Assembly (NCBI GenBank): GCA_016464795.1
Contig: JAEKNN010000012.1
Coordinates: forward strand, 1-64,000
Reading direction: 5' to 3'
DNA: 64,000 nucleotides
From: Candidatus Amunia macphersoniae
GTDB taxonomy: Bacteria > Chloroflexota > Dormibacteria > Aeolococcales > Aeolococcaceae
The translations under genes and the position numbers were made by a program. Within the stretch, counting starts at the first letter, position 1. Each line of letters begins with the position of its first letter. Below, one piece after another: positions 45,248 to 54,941 of this stretch. The notes beneath the pieces were generated by a model, which was given only the letters and a program-made list of their open reading frames with translations, searched no databases and was not told the DNA's origin.

Positions 45248-45918
45248 TGACCGGGGACGACCTCCTGGCGAGTCACCACCAGCTCGATCGAGCGCGCCAT
45301 GGCACCAGAGAAAGCCCGTCTCTCGCTGGCGTCGGTGGCGGCGTCGACCTGCTCACCGGCGCGACGGTGCTCGATCCAGGGCGGGACCCCCTGGCCGATC
45401 AACTCGGTGTCCACCCGGGCGCAGACGGAGCTGTCGTCGCTCTCGTCCACCTCGATGGCGACTCGGTTGAGGATCGCTGTGTCGTCGACGATCTTCCACG
45501 TCTTCGCCCAGCGCCGGGTTCCCCCGCCAGGGGTGAGCAGCAGCCGGACGGGATCGGCCACCACCACGCCTCCAGTCGGGGCGATGCGCAGGAACAGCTC
45601 TCGGATGGGTGCGTCGAGGTCGCGGCCGATCCAGCCGACCAAGGACGGTGCGCGATTGTCGAGATCGGGCAGACCGGCAACCGGCTCCGCGCCGTCGAGC
45701 GCTGTCATGGTGGAGGCGTGCCGCCGGCAGAATGGAAGGCCACCGACCAGCACCGCGTGGCCAGGGCACCAAGCGGTGGGACAGCTTCGCGAGCGCTTGT
45801 CGACGTAGCTGCACGCCGAGCCGTCACGGCGGCGGCAGCCCGCCGAGAAGCACCGATACGCGCCCCCGCGAGCGAGGGGTTCGGCGGAGGAATCAGCTGG
45901 CCGGCGGCGAAAGATCAC
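45244..45918 (-). CDS. Cys/His-rich hypothetical protein
   Basis: Not recognised. The N-terminal about 60 residues carry a Cys/His cluster (CFSAGC, CSYVDKRSRSC, WCPGH, FCRRH) that looks like two zinc sites; the rest is an alpha/beta region (PVRLLLTPGGGTRRWAKTWK and EVDESDDSSVCARVD). GTG 45918 has AAGGAG 7 nt upstream; longer starts at 45957 and 46014 are possible. Coupled to the GNAT gene and divergent from a membrane protein gene. Confidence 0.6.
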   Translation of the reverse strand: MIFRRRPADSSAEPLARGGAYRCFSAGCRRRDGSACSYVDKRSRSCPTAWCPGHAVLVGGLPFCRRHASTMTALDGAEPVAGLPDLDNRAPSLVGWIGRDLDAPIRELFLRIAPTGGVVVADPVRLLLTPGGGTRRWAKTWKIVDDTAILNRVAIEVDESDDSSVCARVDTELIGQGVPPWIEHRRAGEQVDAATDASERRAFSGAMARSIELVVTRQEVVPGH

Positions 45919-46063
45919 CCGTCTCTCCTTGCGGTCATGGTGGGCCGTTCCCGACATCACGTCAAGCCGCTTCAAGGGCGTCGCTCCCCTCATTAGCTCC
46001 ACAAGATCGCTCATCTGTGGTATCACTTGCTCACCAATCGCCATTGGGGGGAAGGAGATCACC

Positions 46064-46756
46064 ATGGCCCTTGCCTCCCCTGTGCAGACACCGGCTGCCG
46101 CGCCCGTCACCCGGTCGGTCAACGGACGGCTCCGCCTTGCCTACCCGACGCGCGGCTATGCGGTGACCCGCAACCCTTTCGCGATCTGGGCAATCCTGCC
46201 CCTGATCACTCTCGCATTCATCGGCCTGGCCTTCGCTGAGTTCTTCGGCGACAACACCGTCGTGGTCAGCTGGCTGGGCAGGTCGACGTCCACGTCGATG
46301 ACCGCCATCACCTTCGCCGTGGTGGCGCTCGGGCTGCTCCTGATCCCGGCTGTGGCTCTCAAGGGCAGCCTCAACCTGACCCATGACGGGGTCACCTTCG
46401 AGCGCGGCAAGGATCATCTCACCGCAGCCTGGGAACAGGTGACAGGGCTCGTCTACCGCCGCGGCGCGGGGCTCTGCCTGGCCATCGAGGGAGCCCATCA
46501 GAGCCGCTCGTCGATGCGCCTCCCCGGCGGTTTCAACGCCACCAAGGGCTCTGTGCAGATCCCGCTGCGGATGTTTGGCGACCGCCAGTTCTCGATCCTC
46601 TACGACGTCCGTGACCGCCTGCCCGAGCAGAGCTGGTTGCCCGCTGTGCAGAAGCTGAAGGAACGCTCGCCGCGCCTGAACCTCGCCATCTACGCGGCCG
46701 TCGTGCTGATCAGCGCCGGCGCACTCATCGCAGTGGCGGTCGCCGTCTCCCCATAG
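46064..46756 (+). CDS. Membrane protein with a PH-like domain
   Basis: 230 aa from ATG 46064, which has a GGAAGGAG ribosome site. Two helices near the N-terminus (FAIWAILPLITLAFIGLAF and MTAITFAVVALGLLLIPAVAL), a cytoplasmic beta-rich domain (LTHDGVTFERGKDHLTAAWEQVTGLV) of bacterial PH type, and one C-terminal helix. Function unknown. Confidence 0.65.
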   Translation: MALASPVQTPAAAPVTRSVNGRLRLAYPTRGYAVTRNPFAIWAILPLITLAFIGLAFAEFFGDNTVVVSWLGRSTSTSMTAITFAVVALGLLLIPAVALKGSLNLTHDGVTFERGKDHLTAAWEQVTGLVYRRGAGLCLAIEGAHQSRSSMRLPGGFNATKGSVQIPLRMFGDRQFSILYDVRDRLPEQSWLPAVQKLKERSPRLNLAIYAAVVLISAGALIAVAVAVSP

Positions 46757-46759
46757 GGC

Positions 46760-47818
46760 TCATCTCGGCTCGCTTGGGAACCATCGCCATGGGCTGCGCC
46801 CGTCCCGCCGAACGGTGCCGCGGCTCTCGAGAAGCACCAGGTGGGCCAGGGTCTCCCCCACCGCCGCGCGCTGCATGTGACCGCGGATCTGGTCCCACGA
46901 ACGCGACCAGGGCAATCGCCGGGTGGTCTCCCAGCAGCTCGTTCCAGGATGGTCGTCGACGTCGCCACTGACGACATCGAGGCGGTGAGCGTGGTGCTCG
47001 AGAAGCTCGTCGACGCGCGCTCTCAGCGGCCTGAATCGCCACTCGTGCGCGGGGAGGACCTCCTCGACATCCAGGTCGCGGACCGAGCGGAGCGAGTCGA
47101 GGAAGTCGGCCAGCGGGTTGCCCGGCTGCTGCGCATGGACGGAGATGTTGGGGCTGATCCGCGGCAGCACGTGATCTCCGCTGAGCAGCAGCCGGCGATC
47201 CCGATCCAGGAAGCAGACGTGACCCGGTGAGTGGCCTGGTGTGTGCAGAGGGATCAGGTCCCAACCCCGGAGCGGCAACTGTTTGCGGTGCTCCAGGAGC
47301 ACGTCGGGCTGCGCCTGGCCGACGAATTCGCGCACCCCCATCGATGCCTCGCTGAGCTCCGCGATCACCTCCACGGGCACACCGCACTCGGCGAGCAGCC
47401 CGCGCATCTGAGCGACGACTGTGCTCACTCCCTCGCCGTACCGCCCCGGCAGCAACTCCGCGTCGGCGGGGTGGAGTGCGACCCAGGCACCACTGGCGTC
47501 GCGCAAGCGGCCCGCCAGCCCGTAGTGGTCCGGATGGATGTGGGTGATCAGCGCAGCGCGAACATCGCCAACCGCGTAGCCGGCCACCGCGAGCCCCTCG
47601 ACAAGGGCGCCCCAGGCGGCCTCCGTGTTCCAGCCGGTGTCGACGGCGGCGACGCCGTCGTCGAGCTCGAGAAGGTGCACGAGCACGTAGCGGAGGGGGT
47701 TGTTGGGGATGGGAACAGGCACCGACCACAGCCGGGGGCGCACCTGCTCCACCGCCGGCAGGACGCCGTCACGCCAGGCCTGGCGCTGCGCAGCTCCGGT
47801 GATCTCGACCCCACTCAC
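46760..47818 (-). CDS. MBL-fold metallo-hydrolase
   Basis: 352 aa from GTG 47818. LITHIHPDHYGLAGRL binds the metals, HTPGHSPGHVCF and LLSGDHVLPRI complete the site, and a C-terminal DNA- or membrane-neutral helical domain follows (LPAHEWRFRPLRARV). Related to hydroxyacylglutathione-hydrolase-like enzymes. GTG 47818 lies 8 nt after a TACGAT -10 box; the frame upstream of it overlaps the divergent gene's promoter. Confidence 0.85.
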   Translation of the reverse strand: MSGVEITGAAQRQAWRDGVLPAVEQVRPRLWSVPVPIPNNPLRYVLVHLLELDDGVAAVDTGWNTEAAWGALVEGLAVAGYAVGDVRAALITHIHPDHYGLAGRLRDASGAWVALHPADAELLPGRYGEGVSTVVAQMRGLLAECGVPVEVIAELSEASMGVREFVGQAQPDVLLEHRKQLPLRGWDLIPLHTPGHSPGHVCFLDRDRRLLLSGDHVLPRISPNISVHAQQPGNPLADFLDSLRSVRDLDVEEVLPAHEWRFRPLRARVDELLEHHAHRLDVVSGDVDDHPGTSCWETTRRLPWSRSWDQIRGHMQRAAVGETLAHLVLLESRGTVRRDGRSPWRWFPSEPR

Positions 47819-47826
47819 GAGGGCGG

Positions 47827-47832
47827 ATCGTA
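47827..47832 (-). promoter_or_regulatory. -10 box (TACGAT), leaderless-type, MBL gene
   Basis: Minus strand, 8 nt before GTG 47818. Forms a divergent pair with the TATGGT box at 47880. Confidence 0.6.
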
Positions 47833-47879
47833 GTTGGCTTGTGTCGGCCGCCGGACCGATGCGGCCGGGCACGCCCGGC

Positions 47880-47885
47880 TATGGT
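47880..47885 (+). promoter_or_regulatory. -10 box (TATGGT), leaderless-type, HlyIII gene
   Basis: Lies 6 nt before GTG 47892 and fixes that start. Confidence 0.55.
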
Positions 47886-47891
47886 GGTGCG

Positions 47892-48620
47892 GTGAGCACC
47901 ACTCCCTCCTTCTCTGAGGCGGTCTCTGATGCCGTGTCCGACGCCGTCGACGACGCCGGCGGCGTGGCTCGGGCGGCGGTGGCCTTCGTCCGGCCACGGT
48001 TGCGCGGCGTGCTCCACGAGTTCGCCTTCCCGGTCTCGATCCTCGCTGGGGTGTGGGCAATCCTCGACGCCAGGGCGGGCTCCCCTCGGGTGGCGACAGC
48101 CATCTACGCGGCCACGCTCAGCGCCTGTCTGGGCGTGAGCGCCCTGTACCACCGTGGCCACTGGTCGGTGCGGGTGCGTGCCTGGTTGCGGCGCCTCGAC
48201 CACGCCACCATCTTCCTGTTGATCGCCGGCACCTTCACCCCGATCGCGGTGATCGCCCTCACCGGGTGGCTCCGGATCACCACCCTGGCAGTGGTGTGGG
48301 GAGGCGTGGTGCTCGGCAACCTGCTCAACCTCTTCTGGATGAACGGGCCGGCCGCCCTCGAGGTGGCCCCCTACATCGTGATGGGGGGCTTCGGCGTGGT
48401 GCTGATGCCCCACTTGCTCGGCAACCTCGGACCGGTGGGGGTTGGGCTGCTCGCCCTTGGCGGCGCGCTCTACATCGCCGGCGCTGTGATCTACGCCAAG
48501 AAGCGGCCCAACCCGTGGCCACAGACCTTCGGGTTCCACGAGATCTTCCACTCACTGGTCATCGCGGCGGCCGTTCTCCAATGGGTGGTCATCAAACACT
48601 GGGTGCTGCCGGCGGGATGA
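47892..48620 (+). CDS. Hemolysin III-family (PAQR-like) membrane protein
   Basis: 242 aa, seven membrane segments, with the family metal motifs: SALYHRGHW near helix 2, RLDHATIFLLIAGTFTPI, and FHEIFHSLVI near the end. Despite the family name most members are not toxins; PAQR relatives act on lipids or membrane fluidity. GTG 47892 follows a leaderless-type -10 box. Confidence 0.88.
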   Translation: MSTTPSFSEAVSDAVSDAVDDAGGVARAAVAFVRPRLRGVLHEFAFPVSILAGVWAILDARAGSPRVATAIYAATLSACLGVSALYHRGHWSVRVRAWLRRLDHATIFLLIAGTFTPIAVIALTGWLRITTLAVVWGGVVLGNLLNLFWMNGPAALEVAPYIVMGGFGVVLMPHLLGNLGPVGVGLLALGGALYIAGAVIYAKKRPNPWPQTFGFHEIFHSLVIAAAVLQWVVIKHWVLPAG

Positions 48621-48640
48621 GGCCTCCGCACGGCGCCGGG

Positions 48641-49381
48641 CTACCCAGTGGCCTGGCAGGCGGGGCACCAGTACACGATCCGAGACGGTCGCCCCAGCGG
48701 GCGCATCCTGATCAGGGTGGCGCAGGTGGTGCAGGGCCGACCGCAACGACCATGCACCCCGGCACGCGGCCGAAAGCCGTCGCTGACGGCTCCGCGGCGC
48801 AGCAGCCCGCGGGCGCGGCTGAAGAGGCGCCCGATGGTGGCGTCGTCGACGTCGCCGATCGGGGTGAACGGATCGACCCGCTCGTGCCAGAGCGTGTTGC
48901 ACCTGTAGATGTTGCCAATCCCAGCACAAACAGACTGATCGAGCAGGACCTCGGCGACAGTCGCGCTCGACGACCGCCGAGCCAGAGCCACCACCTCGGC
49001 GACGTCGAAGCCCTCGCCGAGGATGTCCGGGCCCAGCCCCTGGGCCACAGCCGCGGCGACCGTCAGTTCGCACAGAGGTGCGGCGAACAGCACCGCCAGG
49101 GTGTCGCCGAAGTCGAGCACGGCGGTGGCGCGGTGGGCCTGCCGTCGCCACGTCTGGCCGCGGCCGTAGATGTGCCAGGCGCCGGTCATGCGCATGTGCG
49201 TGTGCAGCACCAGGCCTTTCTCGAACTCCATGTACAGATGCTTGCCGTGCGCCCGCACGCCCACCAGCAACTGGCCGCCGAGACGCCCCAGGGCGGCCGG
49301 CCGCGCGGCCACGACCCGCCGCCCTGCCAGCGCCTGGCGCAGAGCGCTGGCGCTGCGCCAGATCGTGTCACCCTCGGGCAT
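48641..49381 (-). CDS. nei: Endonuclease VIII-like DNA glycosylase (Nei)
   Basis: Excises oxidised pyrimidines and cuts the abasic site. 246 aa: MPEGDTIWR N-terminus with the catalytic Pro2 and Glu3, the helix-2-turn-helix segment LLDQSVCAGIGNIYRCNTLW, and the C-terminal zinc finger (CGRPCTTC then CPACQ). Overlaps lhr by 14 nt, the nei-lhr pair known from actinobacteria. Confidence 0.93.
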   Translation of the reverse strand: MPEGDTIWRSASALRQALAGRRVVAARPAALGRLGGQLLVGVRAHGKHLYMEFEKGLVLHTHMRMTGAWHIYGRGQTWRRQAHRATAVLDFGDTLAVLFAAPLCELTVAAAVAQGLGPDILGEGFDVAEVVALARRSSSATVAEVLLDQSVCAGIGNIYRCNTLWHERVDPFTPIGDVDDATIGRLFSRARGLLRRGAVSDGFRPRAGVHGRCGRPCTTCATLIRMRPLGRPSRIVYWCPACQATG

Positions 49382-52300
49382 CTGCTCTGGGGTGCGGCGC
49401 ATGGGGACGCGGCGGGTACAGCACCAGTCCACGCGTGCTCGGCACGAAGCCGGCGGCGCGCAACCGGGTGGCCAGCGGATGGCCGGCCGCCGAGTGCCCG
49501 TCGATCGTCTGCAGATCGAGCCGACCCAGGCGGCTCGCCACCTCTGCCAGTAGCGCGATGTCAACGTCGTCGGGCTCGCCGGCGGTGAGCAGTGACCGGC
49601 CGCCACGCTCGATGAAGAAGCGCAGCTCGCCGCCGCTGACGATCGTGTAGGCGCCGGCGGCGCGAGCTGCCCGACCCGCGAGGGCCGGCCACGGCAGCAC
49701 CGCGCCAAAGAGGCTGGCCGGATCGACGGCGGCGAGCAGCACCGCAGCGGAGGCTGCGCCGCGTTGTGAGCGCAGTGCATCCACTGCTCCCGGAAGCGCG
49801 AACTGCGCCGCCCCGCAACCCTCGACGAAGTAGCCACGCCTGATCCGGCCCGCCTCCTCCATGGCGCGGAGCACGGGGTACAGCCCCGCGAACCCGCCGA
49901 CGACGCCCTCAGCAGCGACGGCCTCACGGGTGAGCACACCGTGGCGCTGCAGCAGGCTGCCGGCGAGCGCGATCCCCCGCTCGGTGCCGCCTGACGCCGG
50001 CGCGCCGGCGGCGATCAGCGACCACCGTCCCTGAGCACGCGGAGGCACCAGCCGCATCAGCGGTCGTCGCTGATGGCGCCGCACGGGTCCCAGGAACCGG
50101 AGCGGCTGCAGGCTGTCATTGGTTACCTCCCCCGCCCACACCAGGTCGTAGACAGCGTCCACGACCTCGTCCAGGGGCACGCCGGGACATGCATCGAGAA
50201 GCTCGCGCGCGAAGGCGGGGCCCCGGGATCCGAGGCGATCTCTGATGGCGGCATGCAGGGGGGACGGTGGCGGGTCGATCGGGGGGGCGACGAGTGCACC
50301 GGCGTCGCCGCGCAGGAAGACCGCGATCCGGCCGTCGTCGCGCCCGACCGCACGCCTGCCCTGCCAGACCACCTCGCCGGCGCCGATCAGCTCGTCGAGC
50401 AGACGGCCGTCGTACGACATGCGCGCCGGCAGGATGTCCCGCTCCAGCACCGACAGAGCCACCGCCATCCCCTGCAGCTGGGTGAGCACCTCGAGTAGGC
50501 GTTCATGGCCGCGACCGCGCGAGCCGACGCCCTGCCAGGCGGACAGGAAGCGCGCAAGCGTGGCGGGTGGGACCGCCTCCACCTCGCGGCGCAGCGCGGC
50601 CAGAGAACGCCGGCGCAGCCTCTGCAGCACGTCGGGGTGGCAGTACTCCCGGTCCGCCCCGCCGGGACGGAAATGCCCAGCGATCACGTCGCCGTCTTTG
50701 ACCAGCGCGCCCAGAGTGTCGACCACCCCGCCGACAGGGAGCGCCCACCGCGTCGCGATGTCGCCGGCCACGAAGGGCACGTGGGTGCGCGCGTAGCGGC
50801 GCAAGAGAGCGGCACGCGCGTTCTCGACCGGGGCCAGGTGGGTGGTGGCCAGACCTGGCGGGAGCGCCACCCCGAGAGCGTCCCGGTAACGGCCGGCATC
50901 GTCGGCGGCGATGACGCGCACCTCGCCGGCGAGTCGCACACGCACAGCGCGACGGGCCGCCACCAACTCCGCCAGCCAGGTCGTCCCGATCCCGCGCGCG
51001 GCCGCCTCGGCCTCGGTGAGATCGCCGATCACGCGCAGGGCGTCCAGCGCCTGGTCGATGTCCCTGGGATGCATCACCGGATCGAGACGCTGCAGCTCGA
51101 GCTCAGTGGCATCGATGGCGTCGCCGTCGAGCAGCTCGCGCAGGTCGTCGCTGCCGAGCAGCTCGGCGAGGAGCTCGCGGTCGAGGCTGAGCGCCTGCGC
51201 GCGCCGTTCGGCGAGCGGCGCGTCGCCGTCGTACATGTACTGGGCGATGTACTCGAAGAGCAGGGATGACGCCACCGGCGACGGCTGCGCAGTTTCCACC
51301 TCGACCACCCGCATCTGGCGGGCACGCACCGCCCTCATGATCCCGGCGAGCGCCTCGAGGTCGAAGACGTCGCGCAGGCACTCCCGGTACGTCTCCACCA
51401 GGATCGGGAAGGAGGGGTGGTGGGCCACCACCTTCAGGAGGCCGGCACTGCGCTGGCGCTGCTGCCACAGCGGCGTGCGCTGGCCGGGCCTGCGGCGCGG
51501 CAGCAACAGGGCGCGGGCCGCATTCTCGCGAAATCGCGAGGCAAACAGAGAGCTGCCCTCGAGCTGCCCGGTCACGGCGTCGACGACGTCGTCGGGATCC
51601 AGGAACAGCTCGGCTGCGTCAGGCAGCGTGTCGGCATCGGCGATGCGCAGCACGAACCCGTCATCGCTGTGGATGGTCTGCACGTCAGTCCCCATCCGCT
51701 CGCGCAGCCGCTGTGCCGCCACCAGCGACCAGGGCGCGTGTACCCGCGCCCCGAACGGCGTCAGCACGCAGAGCCGCCAGTCACCGAGCTGGTCGCGAAA
51801 GCGCTCGACGACGATGGTTCGGTCATCGGGAACGGCTCCGGTGGCGCGGGCCTGGTCGGTGAGGTGGTCGAGGAGGTTGCTTGCGGCGCGTTCGTCGAGC
51901 CCCGCCCGTGAGCGCAGCCGGTCGAGGGCCTCCGGCCGCGGCGCAGCGTGCAGCTCGCGCACCATGGCTCCGACCGCGACTCCAACCTCGAACGGGCGGC
52001 CCACCGCGTCCCCGTGCCAGAAGGCGATCTTTCCCGGTTCGCCCGGTGCCGGCAGCACCAGCACCTGCTGGGGGGTGATGTCGACGCATCGCCAGGTGGT
52101 GGCGCCGAGGATGAAGGTCTCGCCGGGTCGGAGCTCGTACACCATCTCCTCGTCGAGCTCGCCGACGCGCCGCCCGTCCTCGAAGATGTTGACGCTGTAG
52201 AGGCCGCGGTCGGGGATGGTGCCGCCGCTGGTGACCGCCAGTCGCTGGGCGCCGGCGCGACCGCGCACGGTGCCGGCCACACGATCCCAGACGATGCGCG

Positions 52301-53735
52301 CGCGCAGCTCGGCGAACTCCTCCGAGGGGTAGCGTCCGTCGAGCATGTCGAGCGTGGCCTCGAAGGCGCGCTCGCCGAGGTCCGCGAAGGGATACGCCCT
52401 GATGACCGTGCGCCGGAGATCGGCGACGTCCCAGGTGTCGAGCGCTGCCATGGCCACGATCTGTTGGGCGAGCACGTCCAGCGGGTTGCGCGGCACGCGA
52501 GTCTCCTCGATGGCACCCACGAGCATGCGCTCGGCGATGGCCGCGGTCTCGACGAGATCTCCCCGGTGGGTGGGAAAGATGGTGCCGCGTGAGACGTCGC
52601 CGACGTTGTGCCCGGCGCGGCCGATGCGCTGCAGTCCCGAGGCCACTGTCAGCGGTGAGCCCACCTGCACCACCAGGTCGACGGCCCCCATGTCGATGCC
52701 CAGCTCCAGGGACGAGGTGGCGATGATCGCCGGCAGCCGACCCTCCTTGAGCATCTCCTCGACCACTGTGCGTTGCTCGCGGGCGATCGATCCATGGTGG
52801 GCTCTCACCAACTCGTCGCCGGCGAGGTCGTTGAGCTGACCGCTGAGCCGCTCGGCGAGGCGGCGAGAGTTGACGAAGACGATCGTCGACCTGTGGCTGC
52901 GGATCAGCTCGAGCAGACGTGGAGCGATCGCCGGCCAGATGCTTCGTCGCGGAGCCCGCGTGGCCGACGTGGCCCCGCCACGATCTGCGCCCTGATCCAG
53001 GTCACCCATGTCGTCGACAGGAACCTCGACGCGCAGCTCCATCGGCTTGCGGACGCCGGCATCGACGACCACCACCTCGCGGTCGCGGCCACCGAGGAAT
53101 CGCGCCACCTCGCTGAGCGGGCGCTGCGTCGCCGACAAGCCGATCCGCTGTGGCTCGGCACCGGTGAGGACGGCGAGCCTCTCCAGGCTCAGGGCGAGGT
53201 GGGCACCGCGCTTGGTCCCTGCGAGCGCATGGATCTCGTCGACGATGACCGCCCGGACGCTGCGCAGTGTCTCGCGCGCCGCGCTGGTGAGCATCAGGAA
53301 GAGCGACTCGGGGGTGGTGATGAGGATGTCGGCGGGATGGCGGGCCAGGTCCGCGCGCTCCGCGGCCGTGGTGTCGCCGCTGCGAACAGCGGTGCGCGCT
53401 TGGGCAAACGGGTCACCCCGCCGTTCGGCCTCCAGGGCGATGCCGCGCAGAGGCGCGCGCAGGTTGCGCTCCACGTCCACCGTGAGCGCCTTCAGGGGCG
53501 AGATGTAGAGGACGCGGCAGCGCTCCGCCTCCGGTGGCACCGTGCCGCGGCCGAGCCTGTCGACGAACCACATGAATGCCGCCAGCGTCTTGCCGCTGCC
53601 GGTGGGTGCGCAGAGCAACGCGTTGGCCCCCGCGGCGATCTCCGGCCAGCCGCGGGTCTGCACCTCGGTGGGCTCGCCGAGGGCGTCGGCGAACCAGGCA
53701 CGAGCGGCAGGTGAGAAGAGGCTCAGCGCATCCAC
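49368..53735 (-). CDS. lhr: Lhr-type ATP-dependent 3'-5' helicase
   Basis: Large SF2 helicase of DNA repair. 1455 aa, the full-length Lhr class. Walker A APTGSGKTLAAF near residue 42, DEIH box VDEIHALAGTKRG, motif VI QRIGRAGHNVGDVSRG, then the winged-helix/Lhr-core region and a long C-terminal domain (from about residue 870). GTG 53735 start. Overlap with nei suggests a joint base-repair role. Confidence 0.94.
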   Translation of the reverse strand: MDALSLFSPAARAWFADALGEPTEVQTRGWPEIAAGANALLCAPTGSGKTLAAFMWFVDRLGRGTVPPEAERCRVLYISPLKALTVDVERNLRAPLRGIALEAERRGDPFAQARTAVRSGDTTAAERADLARHPADILITTPESLFLMLTSAARETLRSVRAVIVDEIHALAGTKRGAHLALSLERLAVLTGAEPQRIGLSATQRPLSEVARFLGGRDREVVVVDAGVRKPMELRVEVPVDDMGDLDQGADRGGATSATRAPRRSIWPAIAPRLLELIRSHRSTIVFVNSRRLAERLSGQLNDLAGDELVRAHHGSIAREQRTVVEEMLKEGRLPAIIATSSLELGIDMGAVDLVVQVGSPLTVASGLQRIGRAGHNVGDVSRGTIFPTHRGDLVETAAIAERMLVGAIEETRVPRNPLDVLAQQIVAMAALDTWDVADLRRTVIRAYPFADLGERAFEATLDMLDGRYPSEEFAELRARIVWDRVAGTVRGRAGAQRLAVTSGGTIPDRGLYSVNIFEDGRRVGELDEEMVYELRPGETFILGATTWRCVDITPQQVLVLPAPGEPGKIAFWHGDAVGRPFEVGVAVGAMVRELHAAPRPEALDRLRSRAGLDERAASNLLDHLTDQARATGAVPDDRTIVVERFRDQLGDWRLCVLTPFGARVHAPWSLVAAQRLRERMGTDVQTIHSDDGFVLRIADADTLPDAAELFLDPDDVVDAVTGQLEGSSLFASRFRENAARALLLPRRRPGQRTPLWQQRQRSAGLLKVVAHHPSFPILVETYRECLRDVFDLEALAGIMRAVRARQMRVVEVETAQPSPVASSLLFEYIAQYMYDGDAPLAERRAQALSLDRELLAELLGSDDLRELLDGDAIDATELELQRLDPVMHPRDIDQALDALRVIGDLTEAEAAARGIGTTWLAELVAARRAVRVRLAGEVRVIAADDAGRYRDALGVALPPGLATTHLAPVENARAALLRRYARTHVPFVAGDIATRWALPVGGVVDTLGALVKDGDVIAGHFRPGGADREYCHPDVLQRLRRRSLAALRREVEAVPPATLARFLSAWQGVGSRGRGHERLLEVLTQLQGMAVALSVLERDILPARMSYDGRLLDELIGAGEVVWQGRRAVGRDDGRIAVFLRGDAGALVAPPIDPPPSPLHAAIRDRLGSRGPAFARELLDACPGVPLDEVVDAVYDLVWAGEVTNDSLQPLRFLGPVRRHQRRPLMRLVPPRAQGRWSLIAAGAPASGGTERGIALAGSLLQRHGVLTREAVAAEGVVGGFAGLYPVLRAMEEAGRIRRGYFVEGCGAAQFALPGAVDALRSQRGAASAAVLLAAVDPASLFGAVLPWPALAGRAARAAGAYTIVSGGELRFFIERGGRSLLTAGEPDDVDIALLAEVASRLGRLDLQTIDGHSAAGHPLATRLRAAGFVPSTRGLVLYPPRPHAPHPRADARG

Positions 53736-53814
53736 GTCCGAGATGATCCCGCAGCCGGATCACCCACCGGAGTCAGTAGGCTGGCCCGACCGTCGGCGAG
53801 TGGAGGTGAAGTCA

Positions 53815-54636
53815 ATGACCAACAGCGCGGCAGCGACCCTCGACGCCATCGCCGGTTGCCGCGACCGGATCGACCAGATGTGCGCGCCGCTCGACCAGGC
53901 GCGGTGGCATCAGCCCACAGCGCTTCCGGCATGGGACGTGCAGGACGTGGTCGCGCACCTGGGCTCGCTGGAGGCGATGCTGCTGGGCTGGGAAGAACCT
54001 GCGCATCAGGCAGCCACGACCGCTCATGTGCGCAATCCACTCGGCGCTCTCAACGAGGGACTGGTCGATCGCAGGCGCAGCTGGTCGGGTGCCCAGGTGC
54101 TCGACGAGTTTCGCGACACCACTGCGCGGCGGCTCGCCGACCTGAGGGCTCTCGACGAGGTGGCTCTGGACCATGAGGTGCTCGCCCCCAGCGGCAGGAT
54201 GGTCCCGCTGCGCGACTTCCTCGGGATTCGCGTCTGGGACTACTTCGTGCACGAGATGGACATCACGGACGCGCTCGGCCTGGCTCCGCCGCTGGCGACC
54301 ACGGCGGCCACCCGCGTGCTCGACGAGATGCTGCTTCTGCTCCCGCGCGCCGCCGCCAAAGCAGGTGCGCCCGACGGGACGTTTGTCCGGCTGGACCTCA
54401 CCGAGCCCGTGCCACGGTCAGTGGCAGCTGGCGTCGACGGTGGCCGCGGAGCATTGGTCGATCCATCGGCGGCGGGTGAGGCGGCGCTGCAACTTCGCGC
54501 CTCTCCCGCCGCCTTCCTCCGGGTGGGCACAGGTCGCCGGGCGGGGGCCGACGCGATCAACGCAGGCGAGATCGAGGTCGGCGGAGACTCCGAGCTGGCA
54601 GCTCGTGTCCTCGCCCGCCTCAACGTGGTGCCCTGA
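53815..54636 (+). CDS. DinB-fold MDMPI-type protein
   Basis: 273 aa of the maleylpyruvate isomerase-like/TIGR03083 family: N-terminal DinB four-helix bundle with VQDVVAHLGSLEAMLLG and WDYFVHEMDITDALG, which give metal-binding His residues, and a C-terminal domain. In actinobacteria such proteins use mycothiol; thiol use here is unknown. ATG 53815 has GGAGGTG 8 nt upstream. Divergent from lhr. Confidence 0.8.
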   Translation: MTNSAAATLDAIAGCRDRIDQMCAPLDQARWHQPTALPAWDVQDVVAHLGSLEAMLLGWEEPAHQAATTAHVRNPLGALNEGLVDRRRSWSGAQVLDEFRDTTARRLADLRALDEVALDHEVLAPSGRMVPLRDFLGIRVWDYFVHEMDITDALGLAPPLATTAATRVLDEMLLLLPRAAAKAGAPDGTFVRLDLTEPVPRSVAAGVDGGRGALVDPSAAGEAALQLRASPAAFLRVGTGRRAGADAINAGEIEVGGDSELAARVLARLNVVP

Positions 54637-54928
54637 CCCGCGCCCGGCAGAACGGCGATTCCAGCGGCAGGGCCAGCTGACCGAAGCGGCGACTCGGGCG
54701 AGGCGCCACGTCTCGCAGGGATCGCCGCCGACTCGGAACGTACGGGAGCGAGTGCACGATCTCCGTGGGCTGACGCGTCATTGCCGCCAGCCTGCTCTGG
54801 TAGTGGCCGGGAGGTGGCCGGTCGATCTGAATTGCGGTCGATCGGATCATGGCGATGATGATCCGCGGAGCCCACGACAACAGCCTGTCGCCACCCGCCT
54901 CGATGATTCGCGTTGGCTCCTGGTCACG
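54637..54928. other. Gap with a CGGTCGATC direct repeat
   Basis: About 290 bp without a credible gene. CGGTCGATC occurs twice (54819-54827 and 54835-54843) 16 bp apart, roughly 90-110 bp upstream of the next -10 box, so it may be an operator. Confidence 0.4.
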
Positions 54929-54934
54929 TATCGT
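54929..54934 (+). promoter_or_regulatory. -10 box (TATCGT), leaderless-type
   Basis: Lies 7 nt before ATG 54942 and supports that start over the upstream ones at 54849 and later. Confidence 0.55.
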
Positions 54935-54941
54935 CGCCGTG

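Noticed and set aside
47892-48620. Hemolysin toxin
   Set aside because: HlyIII-family names are historical; the gene is a seven-helix PAQR-like membrane protein with no toxin context.
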